Program-made: the position numbers and the translations under genes
DNA from: an uncultured Saprospiraceae bacterium
Lineage (GTDB): Bacteria > Bacteroidota > Bacteroidia > Chitinophagales > Saprospiraceae
Length of the DNA: 64,000 bases
Reading direction: 5' to 3'
NCBI GenBank assembly: GCA_937929885.1
Contig: CALFUQ010000095.1
Location: forward strand, 1-64,000
Shown here: positions 8,609 to 17,716 of the stretch, in pieces
Position numbering within the stretch: the stretch's first letter is position 1
How the letters are laid out: each line of letters starts with the position of its first letter
The notes under the pieces: generated by a model
Database searches by the model: none
What the model was told of the DNA's origin: nothing
Seen by the model: the letters and a program-made list of their open reading frames with translations, nothing else

Positions 8609-9466
8609 CTACGCCTTCAATCTTGATTTTTGTTTTACCCACACATTTAAAAGGAGAGAAGCTATAATTAATAGCATTGCCAAAAGTGCAATAGCAGATT
8701 GGCCTTCACCGAACAAAGACCAGCCTATTAAAAGTGTAAAAATAACTTCGGAATATTTGAATGGTGTAATGAGATTAGCCTCCTCGATCTGGAGTGCTCG
8801 TGTCATAAAATACTGCGCTACAAATCCGAATATTCCCATAGCAAAAAGAAACAACCATTCGAGCCCAATTGGCTGTACCCAATTAAATATGGAAATTACA
8901 CCCGCAACAATTGTCGATATGCTTAGAAAATAATTTACGATTACGATAGGGTGCTCTGAGTCACCGATTTTCCTTATTACAACATAGACCAAACCACTAA
9001 ACACGGCAGAAGTAAGAATTATTACCAAAGCGGTAAGAGAAATTCTACTATCAAAGCCCTTTAATAATAATACACCGACAAAGGCAAAGAGATAAAAAAG
9101 CCATTGGAGGTTAAGCATTTTTTCTTTTAAAAAATATATAGCAAAACCAGCAGCAAAAAAGGGAGATAAATATCTGAGAGAAACTGCAGACCCCATAGGC
9201 ATTAACTGTAGTGCTTTGTAAAATAGGGCAAGTGAAATTAACCCAACTACTCCTCGAGTGACAAGTAACTTTTTATTATTACCAAGAATAGGAATTTTAT
9301 TTCTTTGAATAATAAACAAACAACAAACCACAGTCCCAATAGCTCTAAAAAATACGATTTCAAAAACAGGAAGATGATCAACAAATCGTACAACTGAGTT
9401 AATGCCCGTGAAACACAAAGCACTGATTAGCATATAGTAGATTGCCTTAGAGTTAATCATAGCCAA
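8609..9466 (-). CDS. EamA/DMT family transporter
   Basis: This 285-residue protein has ten hydrophobic segments arranged as two five-helix EamA repeats, the usual drug/metabolite transporter layout. Landmarks are the N-terminal ALCFTGINSVVRFVDHLPVFEIVFFRAIG, the ALQLMPMGSAVSLRYLSPFF segment (end of repeat one) and ALQIEEANLITPFKYSEVIF (repeat two). It resembles RhaT/SAM-carrier-type permeases of this superfamily. The substrate cannot be predicted. It sits between an APH-fold kinase gene upstream and the small membrane protein and aldolase genes downstream. Confidence 0.88.
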   Translation of the reverse strand: MAMINSKAIYYMLISALCFTGINSVVRFVDHLPVFEIVFFRAIGTVVCCLFIIQRNKIPILGNNKKLLVTRGVVGLISLALFYKALQLMPMGSAVSLRYLSPFFAAGFAIYFLKEKMLNLQWLFYLFAFVGVLLLKGFDSRISLTALVIILTSAVFSGLVYVVIRKIGDSEHPIVIVNYFLSISTIVAGVISIFNWVQPIGLEWLFLFAMGIFGFVAQYFMTRALQIEEANLITPFKYSEVIFTLLIGWSLFGEGQSAIALLAMLLIIASLLLNVWVKQKSRLKA

Positions 9467-9501
9467 GAAAATAATTGATGTTTAGTTTTCGAGTTACTAA
9501 A

Positions 9502-10539
9502 TTACCAGTCTATTTTTTGGTTAGCTGCTGCAGCTAATATTTTAGCACCCATACCTAGTTGAGCCATCCGCTTATCCTTAGTAGCACCATCTACATATCT
9601 TTTATAAAGTTGCTGTAACACTACTGCATTCTTCCAATATGCAAAACACTCGTACCACTTGATGTTCTCTAAGTTATAACCAGACAACTTTTCATATTGG
9701 CTTATCAAATATTTTTTGTCTGGAGCATCTCCTTCTAAACTGAAAGGTAAAATCTTAATACTTTCTAGTAAAGGATCTCTCCAGTAGCTGAGTAAAATTC
9801 CAAAATCTATAAGTGGATCACCTAAGGTTGTCATATCCCAATCAAAAATAGAAGTTACTACATCAGGGTTATCTTCAGAAAATTGGCAATTATCAAACTT
9901 GAGATCGTTATGAATTATAGCGACTGCCTGAGGTGCAGGGATATGAGCAGAGATCTTATTGAAAACATTTTCCATGTCTTTGTTTTCTTCTGTCTTCGAT
10001 AGATTCCATCTGTTGTACCATCCTTCAACTTGTCGAGCTGCAAATCCATCAGGTCTGCCAAGTTGAGATAAATTAGCCTCCTCTACATTTACGGTATGGA
10101 GATCAGCTGTTGCTTTAAGTAGTGCATCAGTTAATCGCTGATTTACGTTCTCAAATTTCTTAAAACCTTCAGGAAATTTTTTCCTAATTACAACACCTTG
10201 CCTTCTCTCAATAATAACAAACTTAGCTCCGATTATATCTTCATCCATGCAGAGATGATATGCTCTAGGTGCTTGAGGTAAAAACTTGTAGAGCTTTGAG
10301 AGTACTTTGTACTCACGCTTCATATCGTGAGCGCCAGGAGCAATCTTGCCAAATGGTGGTCTTCTTAAAACAAATTCTTTCTCGCCAAATTTGATTAAGT
10401 AAGTGAGGTTTGCATGACCTCCGTGAAATTGGCCGACACTCATTTCGCCATCTATATCACTTAAAACGCTTCGTAGATAAGGCTCTAATGCATCCCATTT
10501 TAATTCTTCTCCTTCCCTAATGTGTTGAACATCTGTCAT
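9502..10539 (-). CDS. Phosphotransferase family protein (APH fold, ACAD10-like)
   Basis: This 345-residue protein has the aminoglycoside phosphotransferase/choline kinase fold. It shows a nucleotide-binding N-lobe (GQFHGGHANLTYLIKFGEKEFVLRRPP), the catalytic loop AIIHNDLKFDNCQF (HxDxxxxN) and the metal-binding TSIFDWDMTTLGDPLIDFG. Close relatives are the kinase domains found next to acyl-CoA dehydrogenases, which phosphorylate hydroxyacyl-CoAs. It is not an antibiotic resistance gene by this type of signature. It lies 35 bp upstream of the DMT transporter gene on the minus strand. Confidence 0.85.
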   Translation of the reverse strand: MTDVQHIREGEELKWDALEPYLRSVLSDIDGEMSVGQFHGGHANLTYLIKFGEKEFVLRRPPFGKIAPGAHDMKREYKVLSKLYKFLPQAPRAYHLCMDEDIIGAKFVIIERRQGVVIRKKFPEGFKKFENVNQRLTDALLKATADLHTVNVEEANLSQLGRPDGFAARQVEGWYNRWNLSKTEENKDMENVFNKISAHIPAPQAVAIIHNDLKFDNCQFSEDNPDVVTSIFDWDMTTLGDPLIDFGILLSYWRDPLLESIKILPFSLEGDAPDKKYLISQYEKLSGYNLENIKWYECFAYWKNAVVLQQLYKRYVDGATKDKRMAQLGMGAKILAAAANQKIDW

Positions 10540-10634
10540 AACGTGTAGACATATTGTAGGTTTTTATAATATGTAATACTTGCTTCAGTGATTACATTTG
10601 CAATATAAATTAAATACTAAGGGTGTTTAATATT

Positions 10635-10664
10635 AAAGGGGCTTTGATTTAGGCTCCTTTTTTT
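10635..10664 (+). terminator. Orphan intrinsic terminator upstream of the PAS kinase
   Basis: The arms AAAGGGGCTT (10635-10644) and AGGCTCCTTT (10651-10660) pair over ten positions with two G-U wobbles, with a 6-nt loop and a T-tract to 10664. No plus-strand gene ends nearby, because the upstream gene is divergent. It therefore ends either a short leader RNA or an unannotated small RNA, or acts as an attenuator for the kinase gene. Confidence 0.7.
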
Positions 10665-10758
10665 ATTTAAAAACATAGGGTTTGAGCACATTATAGTTTC
10701 TTATTATTAGATGAGTTTATCATATTAAATTTTATCTTAATACTAAGATTCCATAAAA

Positions 10759-11940
10759 TTGCAACCTACTCATACAGAATACGATCAAAAGAATTTAAAT
10801 TCTAAAGTCGAGAGATCTAACTCTTGGTACAAGTCGGTAGTTGACGCATCTCCATCTGGTATTCTTATAATGGACAAGGAAGGCAAAATTATGTTTTGTT
10901 CTAGAATGGCTTGTAACATCTTCGGAGTGTCAGAAGAAAAATTAATTAACAGATCGATTTTAGAAATTACACATAAAGACCAACGTGAAGATTTAATATC
11001 TAGGACTCGTAGTATAATACAAGGTGACGCTGGTTATGATAGGTCTCCGATGACTATAGTACCAGGTAATGGTGCTGAGATAAATATTGAAGGGTCAGCA
11101 ACTATCCATAGAAATGAAAAGGGTGAAAAAGAAGGGATCATCATGATCTTTAATGATGTAACAGAGCGAGTGCAGCAGGCCAAAATCATACACCAGCAAA
11201 TACAAGATTTAAACGCAAAAAACGAAGAGCTTAAAAAATACATTGATTCTAATCTCCAATTAGAAAACTTTGCCTACATCGCTTCTCATGATTTAAAAGC
11301 GCCGATAAGAAGTGTTATAAGTTTTGCACAACTCTTAACTGATAGTACAAAAAGTAAGTTATCAGATAAAGAACAAAAATTTCTTCAAATCATAAGTGAT
11401 AGCTCTGAGCACATGCGTGAGTTAATTGATGATCTTCTTATTTTTTCAAGAGTAAATACTACTAAGACTATTTTTGACGAAGTGGACGTGCAAGAAATGG
11501 TAGATAGCATCTTGGCAGACCTACAACAAGAAGTACTTAAGTACGAAGCTGAAATAATAGTGACAGATTTACCTAAGACAATAATCGCAGATAAAATAAA
11601 GATTAGACAGGTATTCCAAAATTTGATTGCTAATGCAATGAAGTTTCAAGATGATGGGATAAAACCTATTGTGAAATTAACTGGCTCTGAAAATAAATCT
11701 CATTGGTTATTCACAGTTACAGATAATGGAATAGGGATAGATAACAAGCATATCGACAAAATATTTTTGCTATTTCAAAAACTGCATAGTAAAGATAAAT
11801 TTGAAGGATCGGGAATGGGCTTAGCAATTTCTAAGAAGGTACTAGAGCAACATGAGGGAACTATCTCTGCAAGGAATAACGAGGATAGAGGATGTACTAT
11901 AGCATTTACAGTTTATAAAAACCTAAAGAAAAGTTCTTAA
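10759..11940 (+). CDS. PAS domain sensor histidine kinase
   Basis: This 393-residue soluble kinase has a PAS domain at about residues 20-138 (SPSGILIMDKEGKIMFCSRM, with FNDVTERVQQ at the end). A short coiled coil follows, then a HisKA dimerisation domain with the phosphorylated His177 in FAYIASHDLKAPIRS, and a HATPase_c domain (NLIANAMKF, DNGIGID, GSGMGLAIS). There is no membrane segment, so it senses an internal signal. Translation begins at TTG; no ATG is available before the PAS domain. Its stop overlaps by 4 bp the stop of the convergent receiver-HTH gene, its likely partner. Confidence 0.9.
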   Translation: MQPTHTEYDQKNLNSKVERSNSWYKSVVDASPSGILIMDKEGKIMFCSRMACNIFGVSEEKLINRSILEITHKDQREDLISRTRSIIQGDAGYDRSPMTIVPGNGAEINIEGSATIHRNEKGEKEGIIMIFNDVTERVQQAKIIHQQIQDLNAKNEELKKYIDSNLQLENFAYIASHDLKAPIRSVISFAQLLTDSTKSKLSDKEQKFLQIISDSSEHMRELIDDLLIFSRVNTTKTIFDEVDVQEMVDSILADLQQEVLKYEAEIIVTDLPKTIIADKIKIRQVFQNLIANAMKFQDDGIKPIVKLTGSENKSHWLFTVTDNGIGIDNKHIDKIFLLFQKLHSKDKFEGSGMGLAISKKVLEQHEGTISARNNEDRGCTIAFTVYKNLKKSS

Positions 11941-12899
11941 ATCGCTACTATAAATTCCCTTAGCTTAGCATTCTCCTGTACCTTAAGTTTCTTCTTTAGT
12001 CTATACCTAGTCTGTTGTAAACTTTTTAACTCCACATTTAAGATTTTAGTAATCTCATAGTTATCTAGGTTCATCTTAATGTAAGCACAGTGCTGGAGAT
12101 CCAGTGAGGTAAGTTTAGGGTTAATAGTCGTAAGCTTCTTAAAAAACTCTGGCTCTATAGACTCATATATCTCTTTGAAGTCAGACCAGCTATCTTGCTT
12201 ACCGAATAAGTCTTCCACTTCTTTTTGCAACTTGTTAAGTATACTGATTCCTACTCCACCATTGGAGTCTTGCGCAAGTATTTTTTTGCCTTCTGATATG
12301 AGGCTGTTGATATTCTTAATTTGATTTACACTTTTAGAGGTATCTACCTCCATTGTCATAATCTTTCTATTCTTATCATCAATCTCAATTTGCTGCTGTT
12401 GCTCTTTGATCTCTGCAAGTTCTTGCTTGATTTTGAAAGTCTGTTGCAACTCTTCTTTTTGACTTGATATGATAGCATTTAGTGATTCTAACTCTTCTTT
12501 CTGCTTGATAAGCATCTTCGTAGAATTAAAGAGTTTAAGTACGCTATTAACTCTAGAGTTAAGCTCAATCTTAGAGACAGGTTTATTTATAAAGTCTACT
12601 CCACCATAATCAAAAGCTTGTTCTAAAACTTTATCGTCTTCTAAACCTGTAATAATGATAATAGGAGTGTCTTTATGATTGCTGTGTTTGACATTTCTCA
12701 ACGTCTCTAGCCCTCCTACCCTAGGCATCTGCCAATCTAGTAGTATAAGGTCATATTCCTTGTTATTAAGCTGAGCTATAGCTCCTTCTCCATCATCTAA
12801 TTCAGAAAAATTGTATTGTTCATCACCCAAATATTCTTTGTACAGAACTCTATCGAATTCTCTATCATCGATGATTAATACGTGTGGCTTGTTACTCAT
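11937..12899 (-). CDS. Response regulator with coiled coil and Bacteroidota-type C-terminal HTH
   Basis: This 320-residue protein has a receiver domain at residues 5-120 with acidic DD at 11-12, phospho-acceptor Asp55 in LLDWQMP, and Lys in INKPVS. A Gln/Glu-rich coiled coil follows at about 125-185. The C-terminal 90 residues resemble the LuxR-like HTH seen at the end of many Bacteroidota regulators (FFKKLTTINPKLTSLDLQHC..YEITKILNVELKSLQQTRYRLKKKL). It is probably a DNA-binding response regulator for the tail-to-tail PAS histidine kinase, with which it shares its stop codon region. Confidence 0.85.
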   Translation of the reverse strand: MSNKPHVLIIDDREFDRVLYKEYLGDEQYNFSELDDGEGAIAQLNNKEYDLILLDWQMPRVGGLETLRNVKHSNHKDTPIIIITGLEDDKVLEQAFDYGGVDFINKPVSKIELNSRVNSVLKLFNSTKMLIKQKEELESLNAIISSQKEELQQTFKIKQELAEIKEQQQQIEIDDKNRKIMTMEVDTSKSVNQIKNINSLISEGKKILAQDSNGGVGISILNKLQKEVEDLFGKQDSWSDFKEIYESIEPEFFKKLTTINPKLTSLDLQHCAYIKMNLDNYEITKILNVELKSLQQTRYRLKKKLKVQENAKLREFIVAI

Positions 12900-13017
12900 A
12901 TTAATAAAAATAATAATTTCTTAATATGTAGACACGGTTTAAGCTAATTCCCCTTATCTAATTCCATCCCTAGTTTTACAAATTTGTACATTGCCTACAA
13001 CATGTTTACTACCGTTT

Positions 13018-14151
13018 ATGAGAATTTATTTAATATTATCAGCAATGGCAATTTTATTAGCCTGCCAAACAAAATCAGATCCTAAAGTGAAAGACACAAA
13101 TCAAAAAATTGATGTTTCATACGCCACATTCGGATATCTAAATGAAGAACAGGTATTTGTATTCACTCTAAAGAATAAAAATGGAATCGAAGTAGACATC
13201 ACTAATTATGGCGGGATAATTACGTCTATTAGGGTTCCTGATAAAGACGGAAAATTTGAGGATATAGCAATGGGTTTTCCGACTTTAGGTGCATACTTAG
13301 AGGAGCACCCTTACTTTGGTGCAATAATAGGAAGGTATGGCAATAGAATAGCTGGTGGTAAATTTACTTTACAAGGAAAGGAATATTCCTTAGCTAAAAA
13401 TGACGGTGAGAATTCATTGCATGGAGGCATACAAGGGTTTGACAAACACATTTGGAAAGAAGATTTTATAGATGGAGGCATTAGCTTATATAGGCTTAGT
13501 CCTGATATGGAGGAGGGGTTTCCAGGAAGTTTGGAAGTGACTGTCACATATGTACTTACAAATGAAAATGAGCTAAAAATTTCATATCAAGCAACTACAG
13601 ATAAAGCTACTGTGTGTAATCTTACAAACCACACCTATTTTAATCTTGCTGGCCATGGTAGTGGAACTATAGAGAATCATGAGATTATGATCAACGCTGA
13701 TGAATACAATCCTATCGACGAAGGACTAATTCCTATTGGTATAGCTCCTGTAAAAAATACTCCATTTGATTTCACGACAAGTAAAAAAATAAGTGTTGGG
13801 ATAAATGATGATCACCCTCAAATAAAATTTGGAGGCGGCTATGACCATAATTGGGTATTAAGAAATAAAAATGGTGAAATGAAGCTTGCAGCAATTGCTA
13901 CAGATCCTGTCTCTGGCCGTAAATTAGAAGTGCTCACGTCTGAGCCAGGCATTCAGTTTTACACTGGTAATTTTCTTGATGGTAAACTTAACGGAAAAGG
14001 AGGTAATCAATATGGCAAAAGAGGTGGGTTTTGTTTAGAGACTCAACATTTCCCTGACTCTCCCAATCAACCTGATTTCCCAAGTACCGTCCTCATGCCT
14101 GGAGAGGAATATTCTTCGCAGACAGTATATAAGTTTTCCACCCTAAAATAG
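13018..14151 (+). CDS. galM: Aldose 1-epimerase, lipoprotein
   Basis: This mutarotase of about 377 residues interconverts alpha and beta anomers of hexoses. Family motifs visible are NYGGIITSIRVPDKDGK, GAIIGRYGNRIAGGKF, NDGENSLHGG, CNLTNHTYFNLAGHGSG (catalytic His), GGGYDHNWVL and the C-terminal Glu segment KRGGFCLETQHFPDSPNQPD. A longer frame starts at TTG 12991, but the ATG at 13018 gives MRIYLILSAMAILLAC, a clear lipoprotein signal with the lipobox Cys16. It is therefore exported and membrane-anchored, a common form in Bacteroidota. It is a single gene. Confidence 0.92.
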   Translation: MRIYLILSAMAILLACQTKSDPKVKDTNQKIDVSYATFGYLNEEQVFVFTLKNKNGIEVDITNYGGIITSIRVPDKDGKFEDIAMGFPTLGAYLEEHPYFGAIIGRYGNRIAGGKFTLQGKEYSLAKNDGENSLHGGIQGFDKHIWKEDFIDGGISLYRLSPDMEEGFPGSLEVTVTYVLTNENELKISYQATTDKATVCNLTNHTYFNLAGHGSGTIENHEIMINADEYNPIDEGLIPIGIAPVKNTPFDFTTSKKISVGINDDHPQIKFGGGYDHNWVLRNKNGEMKLAAIATDPVSGRKLEVLTSEPGIQFYTGNFLDGKLNGKGGNQYGKRGGFCLETQHFPDSPNQPDFPSTVLMPGEEYSSQTVYKFSTLK

Positions 14152-14659
14152 AAAAGAGACTTGAAGAGCTGTTTTTCTAAATTAACTGAAAACAAAAGAT
14201 GTGACACTAAGGCCACATCTCAAAAAACGGGTTAAGGGTAAAAAGTTTTGAATTTTTAGAGAAAAACTAAACTCCCTGTCAAGAAATATATTGGAAAATC
14301 GATTTGTAGGTTAAATAACCAACTATCTAGAAATAAGTAATGTGCAAAAGGGTGGTTCAAAAAGAACTATGCAAACTGTGATCTCAGCAAAATCGATAAT
14401 ACCGCTTAATTGATTGAAGTTGAGCTTTTACCAAAAAGGTAAAATTCACTTTACTCGATCAACTGAGATTACAAGCTTACATAGTTTAAGTAAATGTAGT
14501 AGAACCAAACACTTTCTTTAAAGTCTTTTGAGGCTAGATCCTTTCTGAAGGTGACTACTTAAAAAACCTTCACTAAGTATTTAACCATACATTAAAGATG
14601 AAAACAATTTTAGCAGCTGATATTGTGGAAAGTCCTATATTTTGTAGTAGGGTAAACCC
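14152..14659. other. 508-bp intergenic region with inverted repeats
   Basis: No coding frame is supported. It contains AGATGTG/CACATCT at about 14199-14220, which may end the galM transcript, and a much longer imperfect hairpin at 14354-14506 listed separately. The part next to the kinase stop (14560-14659) shows nothing I can name. Confidence 0.55.
14354..14506. repeat. Long imperfect inverted repeat, about 150 nt
   Basis: Successive paired blocks converge on one centre: GGTTC/GAACC at the ends, ACTATG/CATAGT, ATCTCAG/CTGAGAT, TTGATTGA/TCGATCAA (one wobble), and TTTTACC/GGTAAAA around an AAAAA loop. The left arm has a 22-nt unpaired insertion. This could be a structured RNA or a MITE-like remnant. 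There is no target duplication or open frame that would settle it. Confidence 0.55.
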
Positions 14660-16435
14660 CTAAACAGCAGCTGCATATTGGGGTATATGAATGATTACAG
14701 AGGTTCCTTTGTTTTTTTGGGTATCAATTTGTAGGTCCCCTTTTAAGATATTTACTCTCGATCGGATATTTTCTATTCCATGCCCATAAGTAGCATTTAG
14801 TTTATCAAACCCTACTCCATCATCTTCTACCATAATCACAAACTCATCATTTAGAGATGATATTTGGATATCTAGTTCTTTACATTGAGAATGCTTGATC
14901 GCATTGTTTATTAACTCTTGGATAATCCTATACACATGCACCTTAGTATTGTACTCCAGTTTTTTATCTGTTTTATGGAAGTGGAGTGTTATATCCGCAT
15001 TAGGAAATCGCTTATATCTATTTACAAGATCTGTAAGCGCTGCCTTTAAACCGATTTTCTCAAGTGCTGCAGGTTTTAGATTTCTTGCAATATTTCTCAC
15101 TTCATCGCATGCTGTATCTATCAGCGAATTTATATTGTTATAGTCTTCGTCTTGATCTAACTCCTTATGCGTTAGGTGTAAAGAGTCATATTGTAACTTA
15201 AGCGCAGAGAGCATTCCCCCAAGACTGTCATGTAGATCAGTAGATATTCTTTTTCGTTCTTCTTCTTGTCCTACTATCATTGATTCCAGGTTTCTGATCT
15301 TAAAGTCATTACTCATGTCTTTAATCTTTTGCTGATCAAGTTGAGATTGTTTTTCCGCAAGTAGTTGATTTGCTTTAATCTTCTGCGCATAGAACCTGAT
15401 TAACAAAAACAAGGTGAATAAACCTGCTAGCAGACTCGCAAATAAAATCCAAACTAACCTTCTTTGTTGCTTTAAAGTCAATGCTGCTATCTCACTATCT
15501 TTTTCTAATCTTACTATTTCCCTTTCTTTATCTCTTGTCTCAAACTCATAAGCCATACTATTCATGAGTTCTTTTCTGCTCAGTTGTGCTATACTATCTC
15601 GGTAAACGATATATTGTTTGTATTGATCAAAGGACTTCGATAAATCATATTCTTCTAATGAGAAATCAGACAGTAGTTTATAGAGTCTCGCTTTTTGCTG
15701 TTTTGTTCCTTTACGCTTAATCAATTGTTCATCGAGATAAGCAGAGCCTTTCTTGTATTCACTTGCTTGTGAATGAAATTCTGCCAGATTGAGAAGATTT
15801 TCTGTAATGAAATAATCTTCTTTTAGTAATTGACTTAGTTTTAGATTATTCTCTGCTAGTTCTATAGCTTTACTTACATTACCATTCATCGAGAATAGTT
15901 TAGTAACAAGAATGTTACATTCTAACTGCAGCAGGGTATCTTTAATCTCTTCATTGAGTTTGAGCGCTTTATTGATATTGTTAAGAGCGATGTCATATTC
16001 TTGCCGGTTCTCATAAATCCGACTCAGGATAGTATAACTCTTAGCTTCGAGGTCATATTCTTCATGTACGTTATAATACCTTATCCCTTCATCTAACTTA
16101 GAAATGGCATCATCATAATACACTTCTTGAGCTGTATAGAGTTCTGCTATCCTGGTATTACACTGATGATACGAGAGCGTATCCTCATTATATCTGGCAT
16201 AAGTTGCAGCGGTCTGCAGATCATAAAGGGCTTCACCAGTTTCTGAGAATAGTGTAAGTTTAGCATTAGCTCTATCGTAATATAGCTGTGATAAATCATC
16301 AGTTGCTCCTTCCTTAAGTTTGTATTTTATGATTGAGTCTATCGTCTCAAGGGTCTCTATACTTACTTTTTCTTGTCCAGATGAATACGGTAGTATGGTA
16401 CCTAAAATGAGAATTATGAAGAGAAATCTTAACAT
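14660..16435 (-). CDS. TPR-containing sensor histidine kinase (NarX-type HisKA_3)
   Basis: This 591-residue protein has a signal sequence (MLRFLFIILILGTILPYSSGQ) and a periplasmic region of tetratricopeptide repeats up to about residue 300. A coiled segment and one membrane helix (VWILFASLLAGLFTLFLLI) follow. The cytoplasmic HisKA_3 domain has the phospho-acceptor His in RKRISTDLHDSLGGMLSALK, and the HATPase_c domain shows ELINNAIKHS and EDDGVGFD. This architecture is common in Bacteroidota and pairs with NarL-type regulators. It is divergent from such a regulator at 16548, with 112 bp between the starts, so the two probably form one two-component system. Confidence 0.9.
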   Translation of the reverse strand: MLRFLFIILILGTILPYSSGQEKVSIETLETIDSIIKYKLKEGATDDLSQLYYDRANAKLTLFSETGEALYDLQTAATYARYNEDTLSYHQCNTRIAELYTAQEVYYDDAISKLDEGIRYYNVHEEYDLEAKSYTILSRIYENRQEYDIALNNINKALKLNEEIKDTLLQLECNILVTKLFSMNGNVSKAIELAENNLKLSQLLKEDYFITENLLNLAEFHSQASEYKKGSAYLDEQLIKRKGTKQQKARLYKLLSDFSLEEYDLSKSFDQYKQYIVYRDSIAQLSRKELMNSMAYEFETRDKEREIVRLEKDSEIAALTLKQQRRLVWILFASLLAGLFTLFLLIRFYAQKIKANQLLAEKQSQLDQQKIKDMSNDFKIRNLESMIVGQEEERKRISTDLHDSLGGMLSALKLQYDSLHLTHKELDQDEDYNNINSLIDTACDEVRNIARNLKPAALEKIGLKAALTDLVNRYKRFPNADITLHFHKTDKKLEYNTKVHVYRIIQELINNAIKHSQCKELDIQISSLNDEFVIMVEDDGVGFDKLNATYGHGIENIRSRVNILKGDLQIDTQKNKGTSVIIHIPQYAAAV

Positions 16436-16547
16436 CGGAGTAAATGTGAGTTCTTACTTAAAATTAAAAAATAGTATAAACCCTAATTTTAGTGCACTGA
16501 TATAGGTTTTAATTTACGTTACTTTAAAAGATTACTAAAGATACCGT

Positions 16548-17201
16548 ATGATTAATATCCTAATAGTTGATGATCACGAAATGTTTGTCGATGGTCTAGA
16601 ATCAATTTTCGACAAAGAAGATGACATTAACATCGTAGATAAATGTCTTACGGCACGTGAGATATTTAAAGAAGGATTATTAGATAAAGCTGATATCATT
16701 CTACTTGATATTAACCTACCAGATATTAGTGGTATAGATATCTGCAAGAGACTCATCACTAAGAATAAAGAAATTAAAATCTTAGTCCTATCAATGTATG
16801 ATGAAGAAAGTTATATCACAGAGATACTTAAAAGTGGAGCTTTAGGATATGTATTAAAGAACACAGGAAGAAAAGAATTGCTAACGGCTATAAGAACAGT
16901 TGCAACGGGTAAAACATACTTCAGTGAGGCCGTAACCAAAACTATCATGAATGGTATCATGAATAAAAATAGGAACGACAAAACTGCTAAAAAAGAAATT
17001 CCTAAAATCACACGTAGAGAAAGAGAAGTCTTAGAGTTAATTATACAAGAGAATACTAATCAAGAAATAGCAGGTAAATTATTTATCTCTCTTAAAACTG
17101 TAGAAGCGCACCGTAGCAGTTTACTATCTAAACTTAATGCTAGAAACACTGCAGGACTAGTACGTATTACTATGGAAAATAAAATCTTAGAAAACGTCTA
17201 A
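16548..17201 (+). CDS. NarL/LuxR-family response regulator
   Basis: This 217-residue protein has a receiver domain (LIVDDHEMFVDGL, phospho-acceptor Asp in IILLDINLPDISG, Lys in YVLKNTG) and a C-terminal LuxR-type HTH (ITRREREVLELIIQENTNQE, with SLKTVEAHRSSLLSKL). It would act as a phosphorylation-dependent transcription factor. It is transcribed divergently from the TPR histidine kinase, its probable partner. A 9-bp perfect hairpin lies directly after the stop. Confidence 0.93.
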   Translation: MINILIVDDHEMFVDGLESIFDKEDDINIVDKCLTAREIFKEGLLDKADIILLDINLPDISGIDICKRLITKNKEIKILVLSMYDEESYITEILKSGALGYVLKNTGRKELLTAIRTVATGKTYFSEAVTKTIMNGIMNKNRNDKTAKKEIPKITRREREVLELIIQENTNQEIAGKLFISLKTVEAHRSSLLSKLNARNTAGLVRITMENKILENV

Positions 17202-17716
17202 ATAACAAAACCCTCCATTTTACAATGGAGGGCCTGGTAATCTTGGTCAACATATCATCTCGGTTGGAAAATTCATGTGACCATCTTTGGATCTCAATTA
17301 AGAGACTTAAATCTAGTTGTTTTTTCTTATTATCTGAATATCAAACCCAATTTAAACTAGATTTTAAAACGCAAAATACTGTTGGGACTATAGTGGTGGT
17401 AAGTATTTTTGGTTTCTTATTGAGGGTCGATTTAAAAGTAGCAGAAGAGAAAAATTAAAACTGCAGTTATTACAGTTGATTAAAAATGTAAAACAGTTGT
17501 GCAAGATAATTTTAGAAAGTTCTGTCAACTATATATCATCAAAAATCATTACATGTAATAATCTAATATTAAGTGCATAAAATATATGAAAGTTTTATAA
17601 TAAATAGATATATTTGCGTTTAATTAATATTTAAAACATTGTATTACAGAATACGAGAAGTTCAAATAAAAATATTTCTTTCCTTATTCTGATTACGTAA
17701 TTAATTTTTAAAACAA
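17202..17716. other. 515-bp intergenic region
   Basis: A perfect 9-bp hairpin at 17211-17232 follows the regulator stop. A 77-codon open frame at 17225-17458 begins inside that hairpin and reads as unrelated low-quality sequence, so I do not call it. The last 250 bp are very AT-rich and would hold the promoter of the H1-like gene; I see no exact TAnnTTTG box there. Confidence 0.5.
17211..17232. terminator. Hairpin after the NarL-type regulator
   Basis: CCCTCCATT and AATGGAGGG pair perfectly around TTAC. The plus-strand side has no T-run, while the minus-strand side is followed by TTTTGTTATTT. It could stabilise the 3' end of the regulator mRNA or terminate antisense transcription. Confidence 0.5.

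Noticed and set aside
9502-10539. APH-fold kinase as an antibiotic resistance gene
   Set aside because: Its motifs match the ACAD10-like phosphotransferases and the context is housekeeping.
17225-17458. 77-codon open frame after the NarL-type regulator
   Set aside because: It starts inside a hairpin, has no family resemblance and a composition unlike the neighbouring proteins.
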